This document shows positions 43,113 through 55,299 of a DNA stretch of 64,000 nt, piece after piece. Origin of the DNA: Mytilisepta virgata (taxonomy: Eukaryota; Mollusca; Bivalvia; Mytilida; Mytilidae); contig CM051519.1 in NCBI GenBank assembly GCA_028015205.1, positions 78,513,539 through 78,577,538 on the forward strand, in the 5' to 3' direction. Below the pieces are notes generated by a model. The model saw nothing but the letters and a program-made list of their open reading frames with translations. It was not told where the DNA came from and made no database searches. The translations under genes were made by a program, and so were the position numbers. How positions within the stretch are numbered: position 1 is the first letter of the stretch; every line of letters starts with the position of its first letter.

Positions 43113-44133
43113 AACTATTTATAATGTTTCATTTAGGAAGAACTTTAGTTAAGAGTACCAGTAACATTCAACAGTAAAATTTGGAAGGTCGAAGATTATA
43201 AATATGGGTACTAATTTAAAACGGGTAAAAAAAGAATAGCAAATAACCATGTAAAGTCAACTTTGCACGAGGGAGTTGAAACCTATATATTATGATATAT
43301 TGTCATCATGGTGTATGTTTTAGTTACTTATTTGGTAGTTTTGATATAAGGACACATATCAGCCAAATAGATTTTGAAAGCCATTACATTTTTTTTCAAA
43401 AATGGCCCAAGAAGTGAATAGAAATCAGAAAGAAATTGTCCTGCTCCCTTTGAGCATATGAAATGTCTTTCCGCAAAATGTAGAATATATAACTTAAATT
43501 AACAAAAGTCTTAATCATTCGAGAAAGGTGTTGTGATCCAAGTAATATAATGAAGTTTTGAAGTCTTCGATCATTTCCTTGGGTTGTGTGATGGATGAAT
43601 ACCTCCTTTTGTGTCAAATCTGACGAAAACGCATTTTAAAAAAAATCTGTATGAAAGTGATCTCTACATATTTAAGTTATATTAGAAATGTTTGCATTGT
43701 CATGATATTGAAATCCAGTATAATATAAATTTTGTTCAATTTAATATGTTTAGAATGTTTATTTAGTTCTGTGACCTGCTTTGTTTATATCACCACCTCT
43801 GTTCCATTCCATTAACGCAGGAAATGTATCCCGTAGATATCGTGCAATCAAAGTTTTCTAACGCTTTATAAGAGATTATTGTCGAATTATTTACATACGT
43901 AGGCATTTAAATACATTTCAATGTAATAACATTATGGAATTTCCCAGTGAAGGATCGAAGTCCATTCCTTCGGTCGATATGTATTGTCTCTTTTTTTAAA
44001 TAATATAACACAACATAACTTAAAAATTGAAAAAAATATATAATATTCCTTTGTTTACATTTGTTTTATATCAATTTCAGGACTTGGTAACCAAAAATAC
44101 GATAGTATTATGGAGACACAACAGCTTTGTGGT

Positions 44134-45066
44134 TTATCTATTCTGTCTGTTTATGGTGGCCGATTGACGCTGTGTTTTCGACAAAGAATTTCCGCCAATA
44201 AACAAACTCTTGGACTGGCGTTCCCTTTCAGTGAGAGCCTGAACGACCTTGTACAGTTCATCTAACCTCTCGTTCTGTTTTTTAAGTGCCTCCTGATATG
44301 CACGGTCGTCTTTCATGGCGCGCTCATTCTGTTGGTACATTAGCTTTTCAATTTCTCGAGCCATTGTGTCGACTCTGTTCTTCAGGTCAATCTTTTCCCT
44401 TTCTGCTCTCTCTAGTTCTAACATAATATCTTCCTTCTCGGCAAGAAGTTGATTGATCCGGTGTTGATCTTGAACTTCATTGTCCTTGAGGGCACGGTTA
44501 TCAGCTTCTAATTCATCGACACGTTCTCTGATCAACATTAGTTCAGTTTTCAGTACCTCCGCCTCGTTTTTAAGACCGGAATTTTCTTTATTGACAGCTG
44601 TCAATCGTTGCCATCTTTCATTTTCTTTGTCTCTCATTTGCGAATGTGTTTGTTGAAGTTGGTCATATTTCTGTTTCAGCTCCATATAAGCCTCGGACTG
44701 TGCTCTCATATTTTCTATCGTGTCTTGAAGTTGATTTAAAGCTTGTTCGTTTCGGTCTATCATATCTTTTTTCTCTTTCTCCCATTCTGTCTGGAATGTC
44801 AGTATTTTTTCATCGAGTTTTTTATCGATGGTATCGTCTATCTTCTTCTCCATCCTGATTTCTAGTTCTAGTCTCTCTTCGTGACGACGCCTATCAAATC
44901 CATCCAATAAGTCGTTGGTGAGTTTCCCGCTAAATTCTGCAAACATCGATCCGATAGCAGAAGTAACTTTGTCAGCATAAGATGCCGAACCTGTACGGTC
45001 TGGAATATTTGGTGACGTACAATAACTGTCATAGCATCCGGCTGCTCCATAGTCACCCATCGGAGA
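44134..45066 (-). CDS. Exon 3: coiled coil and C-terminus of the CARD protein
   Basis: 310 residues. After about 55 residues with YADKVTSAIGSMFAEFSGKL, a heptad-rich Glu/Lys/Leu stretch starts at RRRHEERLELEIRMEKKIDD and continues to ELYKVVQALTERERQS. The tail is Ser/Asn/Gln-rich. Coiled coils in CARD adaptors drive oligomerisation and autoinhibition. Confidence 0.85.
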   Translation of the reverse strand, partial: SPMGDYGAAGCYDSYCTSPNIPDRTGSASYADKVTSAIGSMFAEFSGKLTNDLLDGFDRRRHEERLELEIRMEKKIDDTIDKKLDEKILTFQTEWEKEKKDMIDRNEQALNQLQDTIENMRAQSEAYMELKQKYDQLQQTHSQMRDKENERWQRLTAVNKENSGLKNEAEVLKTELMLIRERVDELEADNRALKDNEVQDQHRINQLLAEKEDIMLELERAEREKIDLKNRVDTMAREIEKLMYQQNERAMKDDRAYQEALKKQNERLDELYKVVQALTERERQSKSLFIGGNSLSKTQRQSATINRQNR

Positions 45067-48000
45067 CTGAAATATAAACACGGTTGTCACAAACTATAAA
45101 CTCTATTCAAAATGTTTAAAATGCTCCAAATGTCGGGTGGTTAACCAATATAAGATATTCACAATACAAACTATTTGGGTGTGCATAATTTCTGAAATTT
45201 AATACAACAATATATAACTTGAAGATTTAGAATATAATTTGGTTTAGTTTTAACTTCTAGTTTACTTGCAAGTCTGTGTTTACAAGTGTTTTTAAAGCTA
45301 GTTTAGTATTGATTTAAACTTGTTTCTTATGAAAAATTTAAAAAAATAACTTCACATGGTAAATTTTGCTTGCAGTTATCATATGTGAGTGAATTTTCAT
45401 TGACGGGCAATAATACTGAATTATTAATTTACTAGTGAATTTTTGGCTTCAATAAGACTTAAAATGTCCTTTCAATACAAAATCACCAACTCTGCCAATA
45501 TCAAAAAACCCGGCCAATACAGGCTTTTTGTTGTATTGGCGAACTTGTACCCGGCCAATATCGGTGGAGTCGATTTTCTCTAGATTTTAGTTTGAATATA
45601 TACGAAAACTCCAAAATGTTAACACTATATCCAAATTTTCTCATGATCGTTGATTAAAGGTGCTTCAAAATAGATAATTAAAATTATTCAGTAATATCTC
45701 TGACTAAAAATATCTTTCATAACCCTCATTCCAATCCTTCAATGAATATACTTAAGAATGCCAGTATGAGTGTATCTCGGAACTCTCTACCCCCCCCCCC
45801 CCCCCCCCCTATGAAAACATCGGAGATCTGTTAATTAATCAATGAATCATTGCCTAATGTTTTTTCATATTGGCATAGTTATAGGTCCTCTATGAGAAAT
45901 ATTGGTCTTCGGCTTCGCCTCTGGCCAATTTGGCTTACCTCAAACCTATAAGGGACGACATCAAAAGTTCAATGTAGGATAAAAAAACTTAATTCACATA
46001 GTTTTTTTTAAATATTGGAAAAAAGTGATGTGTATTTTTAGTATGCTTCAATAAAGGCACTGTTAAATTATAATTTTTGCATCGCATCACGGTGCGGAGC
46101 TATTAGTTTCAGTAGACATACACGCCATCTTGAAATAATTACTGATTGCTGATTGGTTACTTTATGATGCGGCTGAGATACAGCAACATCCATTGGTTTA
46201 AATGAGATAAAGAATTACAGACTTGACTCGTTCAGGATAAGTCATCAAAAGCCGGATAATTAACTATGTGTATATCAGTTCCGATCAGCTGTCATTTCAT
46301 GTTTTTGTAATATTCATATATTCTGAAATTCATTATTGAAATCAATTATTAATACGTGTATATTTGCTTTGTTAATCTGCAATACACACGGTTAGTTTTG
46401 CTTAATCGTATACACTATAATCCTATGTTTACAACAAAAAATGCATGATCTCTACTTTATAACTTCTGCCAATCTAGGCACACCTCCAGAGTCGTGTCTA
46501 TTTGTTGTTTTCGCGCGGAAAATTTTACTGGTCAACAGAGAATTCCAATACTAAATCAACAACCACATGCTCACATATTACCATAAATTAAGATACAGCG
46601 AAGCCGTCCACAGCTTTTTAGAAAGCTAAAACTTGTATACATATCATTCAAAATTCACGATCGATAAAGCGTTTGAACGACGTAGATACTATGATTGATT
46701 TCGCCCCAATACTCTCAGCCAAAAATTTGCTTTCCGGTACGATTTGATGGCTTATATTTGCTTTGAAAGTCCAAACACATGTTAGGGCCGTAATTGAATC
46801 CGAATTTTTCAATCTATAAATCGATGTCCGATAACAAAAATTGCCGTGATTTTTACCCGCCACCCCCACCCCCCAAACTATTTGAATTAAGTTTTTTTAT
46901 CCGACATTGATCTTTTGATGTCGTCCCTAACTATGCCAATCTGAAAAAACATTATTAATATTAATAGTGTATCTTTAATAACAGAATATGCATATCCCGT
47001 GATACCAATTCTGATACACAAGATATACACATTTTGTCTCATCAGTTTTGTTCAAGGCTTAAAATATAGAAAAACTAAACAATAAAGTCAAAACGTTGAA
47101 GGGCATATTCCCAAGTGACAACACAATTTGATGTCTAAACCATCCAAGGTAAGTGCACTCAATTTTATAAAACCATTATTGACGTTTTGTCATTTAACTT
47201 AGGGGGTACATAATTCGGATGTATGTCAGATTTTAATAAAATTTTGCATGCAACTAGGACATATTGAACTGAGTATGAATATAAAAAAATGTGTTGTCAC
47301 ATTAGTACCTCCTGAGATATGGTGTTTAAGCAAACATATCTATAAATACATCGAATGTACGTCGATATCGCTCCAAAATGTTAAACATTTAGGCTAAAAA
47401 ATGATATATTATTGTAATTGAAATTTTCGTTTATAAAAATTTATTAGGGGTCACCAGATTCACTTTTTGAGTATAATAAATTGATTACTATAAACAATCG
47501 TCAAAAAGCCAAAATAAGCGTAAAGTCATGACGACATAGCGATGTAAAATGTATATTTTAATTGTTTTTACAGAACGAAAACGAATCTGGTGACACTATA
47601 TTTAGTGAATGAAACAGAAAAGTCGATAGCAAAAACATATCATTTTTATAGAAAATTCTTGGGATTTGTTTTTGAGAAATAACGATTTAAAGTGAGATTA
47701 TAAGATTTTTCCTTCTCTACAGTAAAGACCTTTATTTTAAGGATTTTAAATCAACTTTGTTGAAGAAATATGAACGTTAAATATTAAAAATGCTCGATAT
47801 TTAGATGCAGTTTCGAATATTCTAGCTGCATGTAAAATTCCAAAAATCCGTAATTCAGCGAATTTACCTTAGGTACCTCCTACCTTAAAATGTACTTAAA
47901 AACTTACCACAATGACTTGTTCATCAAAATCATAATCAAATGTATTTGATATATTTGTTGGATTAACTTGTGTTCTGACGCGGTTTATGCTGGGTTGTCT

Positions 48001-49265
48001 TTTTGGTTGTGCTATAGAGTGACTTGTTGGTGGTCTTGCAGTCTGTTGTACGCTGACATTTGATATTCCTCTGCCTTCATCTCTTGCATATGATGACTTC
48101 GCTCTTGTTGTACGAGTGGAGACTAAATGACAATTTGATAAACAATATTATTCCAAGAAAAGCTAAAATTTCATGAAATCACCATCAATTTGATTTTAAA
48201 ATATTATAATATGCTGATGCCTAAAGCATTGTTTTAATTTTCAGAAATGTAGTATGAAGTTAATTAAGGAGTGAATCTTAATTATCTTACAGAAAGGATC
48301 CAGAAGGGTAGAAATCTGTTGAAATAAATTAATAAAGACTAGGAAAATTAATTTTGATCCTAGTGCGATAAAGTGCATTTGCAATATACTGTCATCGCGC
48401 ATACATGTATTTATATTTCAAACGCGGATACAGGCAGAGAAAGTGGGATATGCATATAAACGTGTATTATTAGATTTACTGCAGATTGGTATTGTAAAAT
48501 ATCAGCCGGGAGTCACAATATGAAGCATGTCCGGTGATTAAGCATAGTAAACAACAAGCTAACTATATTTTTTTGTGACAAGCGTTTGATAAAAACAAAA
48601 TATCTTGTTTGCCCCATTCAAAGAGAACAAAAGGAACACACGCATTATATTCAGCACGCCTTTAATCAATTTTGTCCCGCTCTGCTTTTTGAAGTTTCAG
48701 TTCAAATTCTGTTTACAAACTTTATGTAAATAATTTAAATGTAATGTTGATTTAGCAGTTATGGTGTTTTCAGAAATAGAAATTATATGTTTTAATTCAA
48801 ATAAGTTTCAGGCTTTTATTTACATGTAAAAAATATAAATAATCTGTGAATCTGTAGTATTTTTTTATTTGAAATGCGTGTATTTTTGGAAAGTAAAAAT
48901 TTCTACTTTCAACAACAAATTTAAAACGTGAAATCTGATCTCGATTATTTCATGTGGAAAATATATGACTAAAATTACTCACTATCTTTCTGTAATTTTT
49001 CTACAATGTTGAAAAATCGTTCATCTTCTAAAACTTCAATAAAAATATTGAAAGCATGAGGTTCGTGAGAATTCAACAGTAACTGGATAAATTCATTGAA
49101 CTTTCTGTGTGGTGTCGGAGGATTAACTTTCTCTACTCTTTCCTTTTGCTCTACAGAAATCACATTTTTATCCACAAGTCTGTCTAAAATTGGATCTAAA
49201 TATCCAAGCCTCTCCTTCAAGAAAGTAATATTTGAAGTTATTCGTTTCTTCTGTTCTTTATCCAT
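44134..49265 (-). CDS. CARD plus coiled-coil protein, 476 residues, three coding exons
   Basis: Coding exons on the minus strand: 49265-48983, 48122-47908, 45066-44134, joined in phases 1 and 0 with donors GTGAGT and GTAAGT; stop TAA at 44134. Residues 1-94 form a CARD-like six-helix death-fold domain, residues 95-166 a low-complexity basic and Ser/Thr-rich linker, and about 222-450 an uninterrupted coiled coil. CARDs assemble with other CARDs into signalling filaments, and CARD plus coiled coil is the plan of CARD9/CARMA-type adaptors upstream of BCL10 in NF-kB activation, but orthology is not shown and the tail lacks further domains. The ATG follows an in-frame TAG. It is convergent with the large gene. 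Confidence 0.82.
45790..45809. repeat. Poly(C)20 run
   Basis: Homopolymer within the second intron of the CARD gene. Confidence 0.9.
45951..46930. mobile_element. Element with inverted ends in the CARD gene intron
   Basis: AGGGACGACATCAAAAGTTC at the left and the reverse complement of GATCTTTTGATGTCGTCCCT at the right match, continuing through GGATAAAAAAACTTAATTCA. Outside these ends, ATTGGCATAGTTA and TAACTATGCCAAT are also inverted copies, so one element may have entered another palindrome. No ORF of interest inside. Confidence 0.55.
47908..48122 (-). CDS. Exon 2: linker of the CARD protein
   Basis: 215 bases, phase 1 in and phase 0 out, with stop-free reading only in the frame required by the neighbours. 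It encodes a Ser/Thr/Arg/Gln-rich, probably disordered segment (STRTTRAKSSYARDEGRG) that ends FDYDFDEQVIV. Confidence 0.75.
48983..49265 (-). CDS. Exon 1: CARD domain
   Basis: Encodes MDKEQKKRITSNITFLKERL, then LDPILDRLVDKNVISVEQ and TPHRKFNEFIQLLLNSHEPH, then AFNIFIEVLEDERFFNIVEK. The helix-2/3 pattern LxxxNVIS-x-E-x-E and the helix-4/5 pattern F-x-x-LLxxxxxxAFxxFxxxL are those of CARDs. The whole domain lies on one exon, with the first ATG after an upstream in-frame TAG at its start and GTGAGT after codon 94 plus one base. Confidence 0.82.
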
Positions 49266-50195
49266 CTACAGTGTTTATAAAATCCAACAAAATGGCCGAG
49301 GAAAAGAATTTCCTTGAAGATATACGTAAAACTTGAATTGGCTTCATTCCATCCCAATCATTGTATCTGTAAATCAAATTTTAAATCTTTTGTTTTAAAA
49401 TTTTTGTTTTGTAAACCAATCAGTATAGAGATATAATCTGAATAGTTTTTCAACTTCTGCCCTTCGTGTTTAAAACTAACACGACGAAAAACCCATCATG
49501 TTCCAATTTGTCTTTGTGTAAAAAATCTTATATAATTTGACATTTAATGTGTTATAATTATAATTAATCAAATTAATACAATCAGAAATGGCACGAGACT
49601 GAATATACATAAATCTTTTGAAATTTGCATTAAATGAAATGTACCCATGCAAGACATGCCTTTATTTCGTTATAAAGACGATTTATCATAAGATTTAAAT
49701 TATATCCGAACCAAATTGATATATTTTTAAAATGACAAGATAAGTATCATTACACCTCGACACATTCACTGTAGGAATGAATTATGAAGCCAGTGTTGGA
49801 ACTGTTTGAGATTTTTTCGTGAGAACTGGAAAATGTCTCCACGCCTTTTGTGACAAATGTAGGCGAACGTCTATGAACAACTTTGAGATATTTCAGGTGA
49901 TTAATAATTATGAAGACGTATAAGGTTTAGATCCGAACCTACAATATTTAAATTAAAGTAAATTATCTGTATAAAGTAATTTTACGAACATTACTGCATG
50001 GAATTTGAGTAAATCACCCGTCTAAACAGAACGAGAACGGCCGTACGAGAAACGAAATATCTTTCGAATCCAAGAAGGACTCTTTCATATACAAGGAGAG
50101 TGGCATTCGTCAAACAAGTCAACCACTTGTGTCTATTGTCCAGCTTTCTGTAGCATGGTTTTACACATTGTTTCAGTTGTATCTGTTGGCCCAGT

Positions 50196-50720
50196 AATAG
50201 AATAGAGAATGGAAACTGGGAATGTGTCAAAGAGACAACAGCCCGACCAAAGAGTAGAAAACGGCTTAATGGGTCTTCAATGTATAGCGAGATAATCCCG
50301 CATCCGGAGGCGGGCTTCAGCTGGACCGCAAACAATAATACATACTACTTCAGGGAAATGGACGCCACACTAAACTCCAAAACATACAAATGAACCAAAA
50401 TTAAAAAAAACACACAAGACTAACGAAGGATAGAAGTTCATGACTTGGGACAGTCGTAGAAATGCGGCAGGGTTAAACATGTTTGGTGAGATCTCAACCC
50501 TCCCCTTTACCTCTAGCCAATGATGGAATAAAGAAGCAAACAGCGATACGCACAGAAGAACTCAATTCAAAAGAAGTCCGAGTCCGATGTTAGAAAATAT
50601 AACAGAATAAACTAAAAAAAATGACAATGATCAATATATAAATTAACATAGAACTACTAGTAGAAACTGACATGCCAGTTCCAGATCTCAATTAAACTGA
50701 TCGAAAGATTATGTCTATAT
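50196..50720 (-). mobile_element. Dispersed repeat A, copy 3, longest (retroelement 3' region)
   Basis: Carries the shared block (GGAGGCGGGCTTCAGCTGG) and extends through AGTTCATGACTTGGGACAGT and GCGGCAGGGTTAAACATGTT. In minus orientation it follows the ORF at 50751-51131, consistent with the 3' end of one element. Confidence 0.65.
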
Positions 50721-50750
50721 CATGTAGAAAATCAGCCACAATCTCTCCCG

Positions 50751-51131
50751 TTAGGGGTTTAGTATCATGCATTCATAAATTATATACGATAAGAACATAA
50801 CCCGTATCATGTCAATATCTGGTTTTACAATAAATATGTTTATTTCCGATGAAAAGACCCTATGGTGAATCAATATTTGTTCGACAACAGTATCGTAACT
50901 AAAGCCCTTGTGGATAAGTCTGTTTAAAGGTTTGGTTAGCTTTTCAGGTGAATGACGAAATTTTTGTGTTTTGTATCTATAGAATATTACCATAAAAGAT
51001 GATTTATATTTACGAATGATGTCCTTGTAACGATGATTAAAGTTTAGTAAAATTTTTGACAAGTTTGTGATATCGAAATCCCTGGTGTAATACATTTTCC
51101 GTAATACAGAGATTTCTTTCGTTAAATTCAA
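50751..51131 (-). pseudogene. ORF remnant upstream of repeat A, probably retroelement
   Basis: 126 residues, basic and aromatic, including LRKMYYTRDFDITNLSK and HSPEKLTKPLNRLIHKGF. No domain recognised. Its position directly before a repeated 3' region suggests the C-terminal end of a retroelement polyprotein. Confidence 0.35.
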
Positions 51132-51702
51132 ATACGTTGTTACTTACAAGAGCGAATCAAACAAGTTAAGATATATAAAAACCATACGATGGTGCCAAGG
51201 GAACGTCACCATCTAAAAACGGATAATTAACAATATGAAACTAGAGGTAGGGGCTGTCGGAACGACAGCTACACCGACACCCCACATTTATTTGTAAACA
51301 AACATTCTTAATATTTTCAGTTTCCATTGCATTACAGTTTGCATCTGTAACAAATAACCTTTGCAGAGATATATCACAACCCACATTTACTGTAATCTAA
51401 CTTTTTGGCCTTTTATCATACAACCAGTGAAATGAACGTCAATGGAAATCTAGTAGATGTCTTTATTAACAGGATTTTCGATATAAGATATGTGATAAAA
51501 TAAAAGATGAATACGAGGACAAAGTATTTTCAACAAAAGCGTTGGCACATACCTAAACCAGATGAAAAGCTTTGATTCAAATATTGCACATGAAACGCTT
51601 GCGAAAGCAGATCAAGGATCAACAAAAGGATAAAAGCTAAAGTCAAAAATAGAGGATGAATCCTAGTAAAATGTATTGAGCGGCAGCAAAGTATGAACAT
51701 AG

Positions 51703-52959
51703 ATAAAAAAATTATCAATTGAATCAATCAATGAAATAGAGAATGAAATACCAGACAATTATATCTGCCCAAACTGTAGTAAACTAGTAGAGGATGGGAT
51801 AGGCTTTGATCGATGCGATTACTGGTACCATTTTAAGTGTGAAAATTTAATAAATGGGCTAAAACAAACTGAATTGCATAATGTTGAATATATATGCAGA
51901 CACTGCACAAAGGAGATATTATATGAAGATAGAAACCGCCTGTAAAGTGAGGAAGTAATGGATGAACAAGATATGATAGGTCAAACTAACCTCTCAGAGA
52001 CCATCAATATACAAACAAGCGTTGTGTCATCTCCCTACAATCATGACTATCCCACAATAGAAGATAGTCAGCAAACTATGGAACTAACAACAATTACATT
52101 GGAAGAATCTCACACAATTCATTCTGAAAAGACATGTGTTAAAGAAATCCACACAACAGCTAATGAGAATAATGCTCCTGAAACTGAAAATAATGATTAT
52201 AAGTCATATAAGATTATAATAATTAGTCATGGTCTAAGATGTGATATGGGACAATTCCACCCGAGTGTTCACATTTTCCAGTCAGAAACGAGGCTTGCCG
52301 AGTTTCTGATGATAGAAAATGTGAACCCGAGGTTGGAATTGTCCAGTCTCACATGTTTTACCATGACTGATTATTTTTCTCACATTTCTCGGCCGAATAT
52401 TTAAAGAAATAAACATGGCGACCATGACACGAAAATGCGCTCTATTAAACTAGCCAACCTTGTGCAAAATAAATTACATATTTGAAAAGATCGTATGCGT
52501 TTTGGTTTTGTACCAAAGATACAAAACTTTAAAAAGATATCTTTTAGGTTGCGCTTCAGGGGTTTTCAAATTGAAGCGATGTTAATTTCGACGTTGTCGT
52601 ACCATTTGTGCAAAGTTGTGTGTTTTCTGACGTTCTATAATTGTGACGTGACGTTTTTTTGCATTGGTTTCGTCAAAGGTATGTTATGTGAGGTGAGAAG
52701 CATGAATCTCACACTGGTGTCTCACACGGACTATAACTGTCCTAAACAAATAGAAATGTGAGAAAATACTAGACTCGGGTCCAGTGGAATCCAGCCAAAA
52801 AATACCACAAAAAATAGATCTGAATCAACTCCTACAATTCAAGATAATAAAAAAAATATAAAAAGTAGTAAAGCAAAAACAGATAAAAAGGAGATTATTT
52901 TATCTAAACTGGAATTTGATTTAAGACATATGAAGACTGTCATAGAATCATTTCTCTGA
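51703..52959 (+). pseudogene. CR1-like LINE ORF1 remnant with PHD finger, interrupted
   Basis: Translating from 51703 gives a PHD finger (CPNC at about 51766, then FDRCDYWYHFKC, then YICRHC), a C4HC3 arrangement. PHD fingers occur in ORF1 of CR1-like non-LTR retrotransposons. An in-frame TAA follows at 51943, the frame continues to about 52205, and after a ~560-base insertion the same frame resumes at 52762 with Lys/Asn-rich sequence to a stop at 52957. No ORF2 is present nearby. Dead copy. Confidence 0.6.
52205..52768. mobile_element. Foldback insertion within the LINE ORF1 remnant
   Basis: Arms at about 52213-52277 and 52310-52375 are inverted copies (AGTCATGGT, GGACAATTCCA, GTTCACATTTTC against reverse complements). 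A second inverted pair, TTTTCTCACATTTCT and AGAAATGTGAGAAAA, brackets the rest up to 52768. Exact borders unclear. Confidence 0.6.
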
Positions 52960-53519
52960 AACTAAGATAATTAGTGGAGTCTAATCTCATTTATGAAAAT
53001 TTTAAACCGGAAAGTGATCGGTAATTTTTTTTCCGGAAAAAAGGGAGTTGTTGCCTTTTTGATATTTGAGTGTATACATACTCGATCGTCTAGCATCTGT
53101 GGTTAAGTTGCAATGGGGTTAGTTAAAAAAACAATAGAAAGAAAGGTAACCCAGAATGTTTAAAATCAAAATGCTGGAAAGCAGTGGTAGAAAGATTGCA
53201 ACTGTAGTTGAGGTTTTTTTTTCAAATCGATGTACATTCCGTGGTATGGAAACCAGGACACCATTTTCAGTAAGAGTTCAATGTGTATTAAGGCTTAGCT
53301 TTAAGCAACAGTCAAGTTTTAGTGTCAATATTTGAAATCGTAGTGGAGGTGTTCGAATGTCACTGAAGTGTGAAATTCGGGTGAAGGTCTCAGACAGCCA
53401 TGCATCCACCAAGGACTATCTGGACTTAATCTCGAAAATGTGACAAAGTCAATCAAGCATGAAATTGAAGTAAAGGTCCAGAGACAGGTGTCAGACTGCA
53501 ATGTGACTACTAAGACTTA

Positions 53520-53600
53520 TCTCTTGACCAGGGAATCAAACCTGCGACCTCCCGCATGCTAAGGTGATTTACCAGCCATTTACCACTGATTCAAGACCTA
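53520..53600 (-). mobile_element. tRNA-like SINE head
   Basis: On the minus strand CTTAGCATGCGGGAGGTCGC is followed by GGTTTGATTCC, a one-mismatch fit to the Pol III B box GGTTCGANTCC. A plausible A-box region is about 30 bases upstream. The rest of the molecule does not fold as a functional tRNA. Confidence 0.45.
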
Positions 53601-53946
53601 TACCAATTCCTATATCACATGTACAGGAAATTCGACTTTCCCTTCCTATTGCGACAAAACCTATTCTTTAATTAGTTGATTTAGCAATTTACATTGTTGC
53701 TAGCTACTATGTTTAAAGTGTTGTTATTTCAATTTTGTACTTAATTCATATCTCTTTAATTTTATTCATCAATTTTCTTTCAACAGAATCCAGTTCATTT
53801 CAAAATTTTTATGGCGATTACTTTGGAAATTTCAACAATCAGAAATACGGAGAATTTTTCATAGCTGCAGTGATGGGTGAAAGTTTATTTCACCCATGGG
53901 CCTCAGAAGAGAGGTTCCCGGGTGGGGGGGGGGTTACTCCGTTAAC

Positions 53947-55294
53947 TAGAGGCTCTCAAGTGCCTGTATCGCTCACCTGGATTAAATTTTTAATCCTGAG
54001 CAGGAATAAAAAATTAAATGTTGTAGTCAATTTGAATTTGGCTGCTTTTTCTATAGCGTTCTATGTTAAACTGTGGCAGCTATCTTGGTTGAAAGTCCAT
54101 GTCAATGAAAACATTCTAAAAGAGAACCATCTAAGTACCATTACTGTTCCAACTAGCTAAGTGGTTTCAGACAAGAAGATTATAAATGAATTTTCCCAAA
54201 AAGTCCTATATTAAACTAAGTTCGGCTATGGCGGCCATCTTGGTTGCCAGTCGGGGTCATCGGACACTATTCTGAAAGAGGACCATCTAAGGACCATTGC
54301 TACCGAGTCTAGTTCTAATTGGTTAAGTAGTTTCAAATACGAAGGTTTTGAGTGAATTTCCCATAAGGTCCTTGAAAAGAGGACCATCTAAGGACCATTG
54401 CTACCGAGTCTAGTTTTAATTGGCTTAGTGGTTTCAGACAAGATTTTTCACTGAATTTTCCGATAGGGACCTATGTTAAACTAAGTTCGGCTTTGGCGGC
54501 CATCTTGGTTAACAGTCCGGGTCATCGGACAAAATTCTGAAAGAGAACCTCTTAAGGATCATTACTGCCAAGTTTGGTTCCAATTGGAACGATTGGTCCT
54601 GTAGTTTCATAGATTTTTAAAATTCATCCCCCTTTTTTCTATTTTTAGTAACAGCAGCCATGTCGGTTGGGAATCGGGGATGCCGGACAAAATTGTGGAA
54701 GGGGGCTACCCAAGGACCATTCAACCAAAGTTTGATCCCAATTGGCCAAGTGGTTTCAGAGGAAAATACCTTTAAAGGAAAGTTTATTCCGGACGATCTC
54801 TTTAAAGGGCAAAACCTCCTACAAGGGGTCAATCAATGATTTTGGTCATGTTGACTTATATGTAGATCTATTTTGTTGAACATTTTTGCTGGTTACAGTT
54901 TGTCTTTATCTATAATAATATTCAAGATAATAACATAAAACAGCAAAATTTCCTTAAAATTAACAATTCAGGGGCAATAACCCAACAAAGGGTTGACAGA
55001 TTCGTCTGAAAATTTCATGGCTGGTAGATCTTGACCGGATCAGTTTTGCTTTAAATGCTTTATTTTTTGAGATTTAAGACAAAAACTGCAGTTTACCTCC
55101 CTATGTTCTATCTTTAGCCATGATGGGCATGTTTCTCGACGGACAAGAAAATAAAACACAAACTACCCTAAGGATCATTCAGACTAAGTTTGGCTATAAT
55201 TGGTTGTGGTTTCAGAGGAGAAGATCTTTGAAAAAGTTACGACAGACGCCAAGTGATGGCAAGAGCTCACGTCCTTTTAGGACAGGTAGCTTAA
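53947..55294. mobile_element. Dispersed repeat B, copy 2
   Basis: Starts CTAGAGGCTCTCAAGTGCC and ends AGCTCACGTCCTTTTAGGAC with GGTAGCTTAAA. Internal CTAAGTTCGGCTATGGCGGC units repeat as in copy 1, and the downstream half contains TTTCCTTAAAATTAACAATT like copy 1. Confidence 0.8.
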
Positions 55295-55299
55295 AATGA

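Noticed and set aside
44081..44300. Alternative last exon of the large + strand gene (TATCAATTTCAG acceptor, phase 1 compatible)
   Set aside because: It overlaps the coding exon of the CARD gene antisense and gives no family-like sequence; the exon at 38167 is closer and ends properly. Transcript data could reverse this.
46648..46869. 73-residue minus-strand ORF in the CARD gene intron
   Set aside because: Inside an inverted-repeat element and without splice-compatible ends.
47030..47080. Minus-strand CTGATGAG near 47043
   Set aside because: No GAAA after a stem II; no pairing for stem I.
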